Shown in pieces: positions 6,494 through 13,877 of a stretch of 64,000 nt of DNA (position 1 is the stretch's first letter; every line of letters starts with the position of its first letter). The position numbers were made by a program, and so were the translations under genes. The notes beneath the pieces were generated by a model that worked only from the letters and a program-made list of their open reading frames with translations, searched no databases and was not told the origin of the DNA. The stretch spans positions 124,001 to 188,000 of the forward strand of contig CAWCXI010000034.1 in the NCBI GenBank assembly GCA_963799415.1, written 5' to 3'. This DNA comes from JAMXLO01 sp963799415 (GTDB lineage: Bacteria; Pseudomonadota; Alphaproteobacteria; Acetobacterales; Acetobacteraceae).

Positions 6494-8421
6494 TCACGCC
6501 CTGAGATCGGGTGGCGTGGCCTCGAGCGCAAGACGCCGCACCGCCTCGTCCAGCGGCACCACCTCCTGCGCCGCCCCGCCCAGCCGGCGCAGCGCCACGG
6601 TCCGGCTCTCCGCCTCCTTGCCGCCCGACCACCGCCAGCACCGGCACGTGGGCCAGGCTGTGCTCGCGCACCTTGGCGTTGATCTTCTGGTTGGAGAGGT
6701 CGAGCTCCACCGCCAGCCCCGCCTGCCGCAGCGCCGCCGCCACTTCGCCGGCATAGGCGTCGGCGTCGGAGACGATGGTCGCGACCACCGCCTGCACCGG
6801 CGCCAGCCAGAGCGGGAAGCGGCCGGCATAGTGCTCGATCAGGATGCCGAGGAAGCGCTCGAAGCTGCCCATGATGGCGCGGTGCAGCATCACCGGAGTG
6901 TGGCGGGCGCCGTCCTCGCCGACGTATTCGGCGTCGAGCCGTTCCGGCATGATGAAGTCCACCTGCAGCGTGCCGCACTGCCAGTCGCGCCCGATCGCGT
7001 CGCGCAGCACGAACTCCAGCTTGGGGCCGTAGAACGCGCCCTCGCCGGGGTTCAGCGTGTATTCGACGCCGGCGGTGGCGCAGGCCTCCTTCAGCGCGGT
7101 CTCCGCGTGGTCCCAGACCGCGTCGGAGCCGACGCGCAGCGCCGGGCGGTCGGAGAACTTCACGCGGAACTCCGGGAAGCCGAAGTCGCGGTAGATCGAG
7201 GACAGCAGCTCGACGAACCGCACCGTCTCGGCCGCGATCTGCTGCTCGGTGCAGAAGATGTGCGCGTCGTCCTGGGTGAACTGCGCGCACCCGCATGATG
7301 CCGTGCAGCGCGCCGGACGGCTCGTAGCGGTGGCAGGAGCCGAACTCCGCCAGCCGCAGCGGCAGTTCGCGGTAGGAGCGGAGGCCCTGGCGGAAGATCA
7401 GGATGTGGCACGGGCAGTTCATCGGCTTCAGCGCGAGGATCTTGTCCTCGTCCTCCACGTGGGCGATGAACATGTTCTGGCGGAACTTTTCCCAGTGGCC
7501 GGAGCGTTCCCACAGCGAGCGGTCCACCAGCTGCGGGGTCTTGACCTCCTGGTAGCCTGCCGCGTCCAGACGGCGGCGCATGTAGGCCTCGGCCGTGAGG
7601 TAAAGCTTCCAGCCCTTGGGGTGCCAGAACACGCTGCCGACCGCCTCTTCCTGGAGGTGGAACAGGTCCATCTCCTTGCCGATGCGGCGGTGGTCGCGGC
7701 GTTCCGCCTCCTCCAGCATATGGAGGTAGGCGTCGAGTTCCTTCTGGTCGCGCCACGCGGTGCCGTAGATGCGCGACAGCATGGCGTTGCGGTGATCGCC
7801 GCGCCAATACGCGCCGGCGACCTTCATCAGCTTGAACGCCGGACCGACATCGGCGGTGGAGCGCATGTGCGGGCCGCGGCACAGATCGACCCAGTCGCCC
7901 TGGCGGTAGAGCGTGATGGTCTCGTCGCGCGGCAGGTCCTGGATGATCTCGGCCTTGTACTTCTCGCCCTTGTCCTGGAAGAACCGGATCGCGTCGTCGC
8001 GGTCGATCACCTGGCGGGCGAATTTTTCGCCGCGCGCCACGATCTCGCGCATCTTCGCCTCGATCGGACCGAAATCCTCCGGCGTGAACGGCTCGTTGCG
8101 GGCGAAGTCGTAATAGAACCCGTCATCTATCGCCGGCCCGATGGTCACCTGGGTGCCGGGATACAGCTCCTGCACCGCCTCGGCCAGCACGTGCGCCGCG
8201 TCGTGGCGGATCAGCTCCAGGGCCTCGGGATCGCGGCGGGTGACGAACACAACATCGGCGTCGTGTTCGATCTCGGTGGCCAGATCGACCAGCTTGCCGT
8301 CGAGCTTCATGGCCAGCGCGGCGCGGGCGAGGCCAGGGCCGATCGCTTCCGCCACCGTCGTGCCCGTCACCGGCCCGTCGAAGCGGCGCACGGATTTGTC
8401 GGGCAGGGTAATGGCGGGCAT
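6494..8421 (-). CDS. thrS: Threonine--tRNA ligase, with two frameshifts
   Basis: Joining three frames gives a normal-length ThrRS of about 641 residues. It has an N-terminal TGS domain (MPAITLPDKSVRRF), an editing domain with HDAAH and GPAIDDGFYYDF, a catalytic core with the zinc Cys in MNCPCHILIF and motif 2 GSCHRYEPSGALHGIMRVR, and an anticodon-binding domain (GRFPLWLAPVQ ... EAVRRLALEATPP). The frame breaks by an apparent extra base at about 7283-7288, where RVRQFTQDDAHIFC should read through, and again at about 6624-6626 before GGKEAESRTVALR. The ATG at 8421 follows GGAAGGAG and is chosen over a GTG at 8442. An essential gene broken twice suggests sequence error. Confidence 0.93.
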
Positions 8422-8477
8422 GGGCGTTTCGGCTCCTTCCACAGCGGAAACGCCTGTCTATGGCGTCGGGGCAACTG

Positions 8478-9626
8478 CTACGCAAGTCCCATAACCTCTC
8501 GGTAAACGCCCAATGTCGCCGCCTGCATGGCGCCCACCGTGTAGCCGCGCAGCACCGCGGCCCGCGCCCGGCAGCCGAGAGCCTGTCGCTCCTCGGGCGG
8601 CAGTGCCAGCGCCATCTCGATGGCAGCGGCGAGAGCGCCGGCGTCGCCGGGCGGCGTGCGCCAGCCGGTGACGCCATGCTCGACCGTCTCGATCGGGGCG
8701 CCCAGGTCGGACGCGACCACGGGCCGGCCCATGGCCTGTGCCTCGATCACCACGCGGCCGAACGCTTCCGGCTGCGTCGAGGCATGGACGACCACGTCGG
8801 CCAGCAGCAACGCCGCTGGCATATCATGGCACTCACCCACCAAACGCAGCCGGTCGGCAACGCCCAACGCTTCCGCCTGGCGGATCAGGCCGGCGGAATA
8901 GCGCTGTCGCCCCTGGTCCGATCCCACCAGCACGCAACACACATTGCGGCCGGACAGGCGCGTCAGCGCCTCGATCAGCACCGCCTGTCCCTTCCAACTC
9001 GTCAACCGCCCGGGCAGCAGCACGACCGAAGCCCTGTCGGGCAACCGCCAATCCAGTGCCAGCCGCGCCACCCGATGACCCGCGACCGCGCCTGGATCGA
9101 ACACCGTGGGGTCAACGCCGCGTGGAATGATCCGGACCCGCGAGGGGTCAGTGCCATGTTGCCGGTTGATCAGGTCAGCGATGAAGCGGCTGGCCACGAT
9201 CACCCGCTCACCGTGCGCCATGACCGAGTTATAGCGGCGCTTGAACGGCAGGTCCTCGTTGTAGGTGCCATGATACGTGGTGACGAAGTGCGCGCCGGTG
9301 CGCCTGCAGGCCAGGCTCGCGGACCAGGCCGGCGCGCGCGACCGGGCGTGGACGATTGTCGCGCCCTCTGTACGGATAAGTCCCTCCAGCCGCGCTGCAT
9401 TTGACCAGATCGTCATCGGATTGCGGCTGTGCAGCGGCAGAGTGAAGTGACGACCGCCGGCGTGCTCGATCGCCGGAACCAGGCGCCCTCCGGCACTCGC
9501 CACGAGAGCAGTATACCCGGCTGCCGCTATCGCCTGGGTTATCTCGATGGTGCCGCGCTCGACGCCGCCCGTAACGAGTGAAGGCAGCACCTGGAGCACG
9601 GTGATATTGCCAGCCGTCGTACCCAA
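8478..9626 (-). CDS. Glycosyltransferase family 4 protein
   Basis: This 382-residue GT-B-fold glycosyltransferase has an N-terminal acceptor domain with the glycine loop SLVTGGVERGTIEI, and a C-terminal nucleotide-sugar domain with VVLLPGRLTSWKGQ and the E-x7-E motif EAFGRVVIEAQAMGRPVV. It is of the LPS/polysaccharide type and probably cytoplasmic or membrane-peripheral. The frame opens with TTG at 9626; an internal GTG at 9599 is an alternative and neither has a strong ribosome site. It ends 57 bases before the thrS start on the same strand. Acceptor and sugar cannot be inferred. Confidence 0.9.
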   Translation of the reverse strand: MGTTAGNITVLQVLPSLVTGGVERGTIEITQAIAAAGYTALVASAGGRLVPAIEHAGGRHFTLPLHSRNPMTIWSNAARLEGLIRTEGATIVHARSRAPAWSASLACRRTGAHFVTTYHGTYNEDLPFKRRYNSVMAHGERVIVASRFIADLINRQHGTDPSRVRIIPRGVDPTVFDPGAVAGHRVARLALDWRLPDRASVVLLPGRLTSWKGQAVLIEALTRLSGRNVCCVLVGSDQGRQRYSAGLIRQAEALGVADRLRLVGECHDMPAALLLADVVVHASTQPEAFGRVVIEAQAMGRPVVASDLGAPIETVEHGVTGWRTPPGDAGALAAAIEMALALPPEERQALGCRARAAVLRGYTVGAMQAATLGVYREVMGLA

Positions 9627-9669
9627 TGCCTATACCAACACGGGTCTTTTAACAGGTGGCATTTCTTCC

Positions 9670-9948
9670 ATGCGCACGCCTCTATACGACGTCAATGCAC
9701 GCCGCAAGACGGTCAGCGTGACGCTGAACGCCGACCTCGTGAGCAAGGCGTCTGCCCTGGGCATCAACATATCCCGCACGGCAGAGGCCGCCCTGATAAA
9801 GGCATTTGAGGCAGCGGAGGTGGCAAAGATACGCGAAGAAATCCGTGAAGCTGTGAGGATCACGGACGATCTGGTCGCCAGGCATGGCCTGCCGTTCCCC
9901 GAGTTCGGGCTGTTCGACCCCGATTCCGCGAGTGACGATGCAGCATGA
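9670..9948 (+). CDS. ccdA: CcdA-type antitoxin
   Basis: This 92-residue antitoxin has an N-terminal ribbon-helix-helix (RKTVSVTLNADLVSKASALG, then NISRTAEAAL) and a C-terminal toxin-binding tail ending in HGLPFPEFGLF. This matches CcdA, which sequesters CcdB and with it represses the operon. The ATG at 9670 is chosen over an upstream in-frame start that would overlap the divergent glycosyltransferase gene. It overlaps ccdB by 11 bases. Confidence 0.9.
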   Translation: MRTPLYDVNARRKTVSVTLNADLVSKASALGINISRTAEAALIKAFEAAEVAKIREEIREAVRITDDLVARHGLPFPEFGLFDPDSASDDAA

Positions 9949-10246
9949 TCTATTCGTCAATCCCAGTCGCCGTGGCAGAGCCATCTATCCGCTCTTGGTC
10001 GATCTGCAAGCGGATATCGTCGGTGGTGAGAGCCGAATTGTCGCACCACTGACCACGACGGCCATCGTGCCGAATCCGCCGACGCGGGTCTTGCCGCGGG
10101 TGATGCATGACGGTCAGGGCTATGTGGTGATGATGCGTCTTCTGGGATTTCTACCGGCACGCCAGCTTGGCTCATCGATCGGCTCCATCGCTCAGCATCG
10201 CGATGACATTTCCCGTGCGCTCGACTGGCTGTTCTTCGGGATCTGA
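9938..10246 (+). CDS. ccdB: CcdB-type toxin (gyrase inhibitor family)
   Basis: This 102-residue protein matches the CcdB family in length (F-plasmid CcdB has 101) and layout: MQHDLFVNPSRRGRAIYPLL, then SRIVAPLTTTAIVP, and a C-terminal helix DDISRALDWLFFGI. CcdB poisons the GyrA subunit of DNA gyrase through its C-terminal residues. The F-plasmid ending WGI corresponds here to FGI. Overlap with ccdA gives coupled translation. The chromosomal location suggests an acquired module. Confidence 0.9.
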   Translation: MQHDLFVNPSRRGRAIYPLLVDLQADIVGGESRIVAPLTTTAIVPNPPTRVLPRVMHDGQGYVVMMRLLGFLPARQLGSSIGSIAQHRDDISRALDWLFFGI

Positions 10247-10250
10247 TGCC

Positions 10251-11007
10251 GTGCAAACCAGCGGACGGCTCGATCGCGGCGACGGCGTGGAACTGGCCTG
10301 GGCGCGACAGGATGGAACGGGTCCGACGGTGGTGTTTCTGCCCGGGTTCCGCAGCGACATGGCCGGGGAGAAGGCGACGGCGCTTGCCGCGTTCTGTGCG
10401 GGGCGCGGCCAGGCCATGCTGCGCTTCGACTACTCGGGCCACGGCGCAAGCGGCGGTCGGTTCGAGGATGGTACCATCAGCCGCTGGACTGCGGACGCCG
10501 TGACGATGATCGATCGCCAGACCGACGGTCCGCTGGTCCTTGTTGGGTCCTCGATGGGTGGTTGGATCGCACTGCTCGCCGCCCTCGCCCGCCCGGATCG
10601 CGTTGCCGCGCTGATCGGCATCGCGGCGGCGCCTGACTTCACCCAGGCGTTGATATGGCCGGCAATGACCACCGAGCAGCGGGCCACCCTGGAGCGGGAC
10701 GGCGTCGTCCACAGACCCAGTCAGGTACGGTGAGCCCACCCCGATCACCCGGGCGCTGATCGAGGACGGACGCACCAGGCTGCTGCTGAACGCGCCAATA
10801 GAGCTCGACCGTCCAGTGCGCCTGCTGCATGGGCAGCACGACCGAGACGTGCCCTGGAGATTGGCGCTGCGTATCGCCGAGCGGGTCAGCAGCAACGACG
10901 TGCAGGTGATCCTGGTGAAGGACGGCGACCACCGCCTCTCGCGCCCGCAGGACCTTTCTCTCCTATGCCGGACGCTCGCCGCTCTCCTCGGCCAGGATGG
11001 CGCGTAG
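10251..11007 (+). CDS. Alpha/beta hydrolase, frameshifted
   Basis: Two frames together encode a serine hydrolase of about 251 residues. The oxyanion strand is TVVFLPGFRSDM, the nucleophile elbow VGSSMGGW, the acid Asp lies in LLHGQHDRDVP and the His in KDGDHRLSRPQD. The first frame is cut after RPSQVR by an apparent extra base at about 10724-10725; the continuing frame reads YGEPTPITRALIEDG. It probably starts at the GTG at 10251, four bases after the ccdB stop. The last 45 bases overlap the convergent gene. Similar proteins are ABHD10-like esterases; the substrate is unknown. Confidence 0.85.
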
Positions 11008-11811
11008 TCCCTCGCGATAGCTCGGATAGCGCCAGCGCAGGCCGAGCATCTGCTGCGTTCGCCGACCGGACACCTTGCGATGCTCTGCCCAGAAGCTGCG
11101 CGCCATCGGGCTCATCGTGGTCCATGCCAACTCGAACGGCACGGATTCGGGCATAGCAACACCGAGCAATCGTGCCGCTTCGGCTATCACCTCCGCGCTT
11201 TCCGCGGGCTCGTCATCCACCAAGTTGAGGACGCGGACACCGCTCTCGCGTGTCTGCTGCATCGCCGATATCACGGCTGACACGATGTCGTCGCGATGGA
11301 TGCGCCCGAAGGTATGTCCAGGCTTGGCGACCCGCCGCGACGTTCCGGCGCGCAGATCATCGAACACTGAACGCGCCGGCCCGTAGATGCCTGCCAGTCG
11401 GAACACATCGACCGCGCACCGATCTGCGATGCGACCCCAGCCCTGCTCTGCCGCGAACCGCCGACGACTGCGATCGGACATCGGGGCGGGCTCGGTGCCC
11501 TCATCGACCCAATCACCTTTTCGATCGCCGTAGACGCCGGTTGTGGACAGGTAGCCGATCCAACGCAGCCGCGGTGCCTGAGCGATCGCGTCGGCATAGC
11601 GCGACAGCACCGGGTCGCCCGACGCGTCGGGGGGCACTGTGGAGAGCAGGTGCGTTGACTGCGCTATCGACGCGGCCGCGTCATCGAAGGAGATCCCCGC
11701 GCCAGCCGCGCGCACAGTTCCTGTGGCGGCGAAGCCAGCACGAATGGCGGCGCGCATAACTGCCGTTCCCGTGTAGCCCAGGCCGGAGATCAGCAGGCGC
11801 GCATCAGCCAT
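10963..11811 (-). CDS. NAD(P)-dependent epimerase/dehydratase-like (extended SDR)
   Basis: This 282-residue extended SDR resembles the YeeZ group. It has an N-terminal dinucleotide loop (LLISGLGYTGTAVMR), a serine-rich active-site strand (WIGYLSTTGVYGD) in place of a full YxxxK, FRLAGIYGPARS, and a C-terminal substrate part. The start ATG at 11811 begins MADARLL. Its 3' end overlaps the convergent hydrolase gene. The reaction is unknown. Confidence 0.88.
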   Translation of the reverse strand: MADARLLISGLGYTGTAVMRAAIRAGFAATGTVRAAGAGISFDDAAASIAQSTHLLSTVPPDASGDPVLSRYADAIAQAPRLRWIGYLSTTGVYGDRKGDWVDEGTEPAPMSDRSRRRFAAEQGWGRIADRCAVDVFRLAGIYGPARSVFDDLRAGTSRRVAKPGHTFGRIHRDDIVSAVISAMQQTRESGVRVLNLVDDEPAESAEVIAEAARLLGVAMPESVPFELAWTTMSPMARSFWAEHRKVSGRRTQQMLGLRWRYPSYREGLRAILAEESGERPA

Positions 11812-11937
11812 AGCTAATGCACTCACGGTTCCGTGAGCAATCTGTTATTAACGCGAAACGTACAGCCTTCGTCACAGGCGGCTCCATTGCGATTATTTAT
11901 CGTCCTGCGTCACCCCAAAACCAAAGGAAGCGCGAGG

Positions 11938-13776
11938 ATGTTCCAAGCCTATCACGGCGTCACGGCAGGCCAGCACCAGTCGAACTTCGATCACCTGTCC
12001 GCTGAGGGTTGCCGCATGATCTCTCTCAGCGTGTATGGCGACCCAGGCGATGCGCGCTATGCCGCGGTCTGGGTCCAGCGCGGCGGTCCGGCCTGGGTAG
12101 CGGTACACGGCGTCAATGCAGCCGGCTATCAGAGCTTCTTCAATAACCAGACTGCCCACGGCTACGTGCCTGTGCTCGTTTCCGCCACGGGAACCGCCAG
12201 CGACGCCGTGTTCGCCGCCGTATTCGAGCAGGGGGTCGCCGGTCCGTGGTTCGCGCGTCACGGCATGACGTCCGGGCCCGAGGCGAATGTCGGCACCTTT
12301 CAGCAACAGAACAAGGCTGCACACGACGGCAAGATGATCCTGCGTTCGATGGCAATCTACGGCACGCCGAGCGATCGCCGCTTCATCGGCGTCTGGCATG
12401 CGAATACGGGCTACACCAAGTGGCATGTCCATTACGCTGACGATGCATCGGGCTATCAGAGCGTGTTCAATGCCGAGACGTCCAATCCGTTCTATCGCCC
12501 GACCGAGGTCGCGGTCTCCAGTGACCTGCTCTACTGCTCGCTGTTCAAGGACGACATGGTCGGACCATGGGTGGCGCGGCACGGGATGACGTCGGCGGAT
12601 TATCAGACAGAGTTCGACCATGAGAATGCACGCGGCTTCTATCCGATCTCGGTGCAGGGCGGTGGCAGCGGCAGTGGCACGCGTTATGCTGCGATCTTCG
12701 CGCAACGCGATATTCCGTTGCCGCGGAATTGGCACGCGACTGGGACCGAGGTGCCTCAGCTCGCCGGTCTGGACCACATCATGCAGAGCTTCATGCAGGC
12801 CAATGGGGTGCGGGCCGCGCAGCTTGCGATCGCCAAGAACGGCGTGAGCAAACTGACGCGCGGGTACACGTGGGCCGAGGATGGCTATCGCATAACGCAA
12901 CCGTCTGACCGCTTCCTGCTGGCAAGCTGCAGCAAGATGTTCCTCGAGGCGGCGGTGCAGTCGCTCTACGATGCGAAGCCCGCCAAGCTTGCGCCAGCCA
13001 CCAAGGTGTATCCGCTGCTCGGCTTCTCGCATCCCGCCGATCCGCGCAGCGACGACATCACCATCCAGCAGTTGCTCGACCACATGGGCGGCTATGACGA
13101 CACGGCGACCGGCTCGGGGTTCGATCCCACTTATCAGATGCGCAAGATCGCGTTGGACGAAGTGCTCGGGCACAAGGTGAGCAAGCTCGACGTGTGCCGC
13201 TACATGTATGCGAGGATGCTCGACTTCGCGCCTGGCGCGCGGAGCCGGTACTCCAACTTCGGCTATCTGCTCGCCAGCGCCGTTGTCGAGAAGGTCACCG
13301 GCATGGACTACTTCGCGTATGTGAAGAACACGCTGCTGGAGCCAGCGGGGATCACCGAGGTGGAGGTTCGTCCCACCGCGGCGAACCAACAGCCGCCAAC
13401 CGAGGCGATGATCGAGGATGAAGGCCTTGGAAATTCCGCGCTCGATCCGCTGTCGCCGTTGCTGGTACCGGCGATATTCGGCGGCGACGGCCAGGTGAAG
13501 GAGGTCGCGGCCGCGTGCGCTGGCACGTCGGCTTCGGCCGAGGCGCTGACGCAGTTCATCCACCTGCATGCGGTGTGGGGCAATGGCGGACGGGCACCGA
13601 ATTCGGCACGGTCGGGGAGCACGCCCGGCTCGTCTACTCTGGCATGGTCGCGCGGCGACGGCGTGGACTGCGCCTATGTCATCAACACCCGCGATTGGCC
13701 GCCGAATACTTCGCCGAAGCTGGACGATCTCGGCCACTCGATTGATCAGGTGCTGAACACTACGCCGTTGCCGTAG
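11938..13776 (+). CDS. Serine hydrolase (beta-lactamase family) with bacterial tandem repeats
   Basis: The 612-residue protein has two parts. Residues 1 to about 265 hold roughly five repeats of about 50 residues with the recurring pattern W-x-A-R-H-G-M-T...YQ..F (FQAYHGVTAGQH, WVAVHGVNAAGYQ, WFARHGMTSG, WVARHGMTSADYQ), as in bacterial tandem repeat domain 1. The rest is a class C beta-lactamase-like hydrolase with SxxK in ASCSKMF, YxN in YSNFGYLL and a C-terminal SGSTPG. The same architecture occurs in polyglycine hydrolases, which are proteases despite the lactamase fold. The ATG at 11938 follows AAGGAAG; no signal peptide is evident. Confidence 0.85.
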   Translation: MFQAYHGVTAGQHQSNFDHLSAEGCRMISLSVYGDPGDARYAAVWVQRGGPAWVAVHGVNAAGYQSFFNNQTAHGYVPVLVSATGTASDAVFAAVFEQGVAGPWFARHGMTSGPEANVGTFQQQNKAAHDGKMILRSMAIYGTPSDRRFIGVWHANTGYTKWHVHYADDASGYQSVFNAETSNPFYRPTEVAVSSDLLYCSLFKDDMVGPWVARHGMTSADYQTEFDHENARGFYPISVQGGGSGSGTRYAAIFAQRDIPLPRNWHATGTEVPQLAGLDHIMQSFMQANGVRAAQLAIAKNGVSKLTRGYTWAEDGYRITQPSDRFLLASCSKMFLEAAVQSLYDAKPAKLAPATKVYPLLGFSHPADPRSDDITIQQLLDHMGGYDDTATGSGFDPTYQMRKIALDEVLGHKVSKLDVCRYMYARMLDFAPGARSRYSNFGYLLASAVVEKVTGMDYFAYVKNTLLEPAGITEVEVRPTAANQQPPTEAMIEDEGLGNSALDPLSPLLVPAIFGGDGQVKEVAAACAGTSASAEALTQFIHLHAVWGNGGRAPNSARSGSTPGSSTLAWSRGDGVDCAYVINTRDWPPNTSPKLDDLGHSIDQVLNTTPLP

Positions 13777-13789
13777 GGTTGCGCACCTG

Positions 13790-13811
13790 CCCCCTCCCTT
13801 GCGGGAGGGGG
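13790..13811. repeat. GC-rich palindromic element, single hairpin
   Basis: CCCCCTCCC, loop TTGC, GGGAGGGGG. It lies 14 bases after the serine hydrolase stop. It is the simplest member of a family with compound copies at 26062-26151 and 52032-52123 and a single copy at 55943-55965. It could also act as a transcription-stalling hairpin here. Confidence 0.85.
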
Positions 13812-13877
13812 TAGCGGTAATGCCCTGCCGCTGAGCGGCCTTGCTCAGTGACGACTGATCGTGCCAGCTAGCTCGTA

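Noticed and set aside
11893..13737. 614-codon open frame on the minus strand
   Set aside because: It is antisense to the serine hydrolase and has an arginine/histidine-rich shadow composition.
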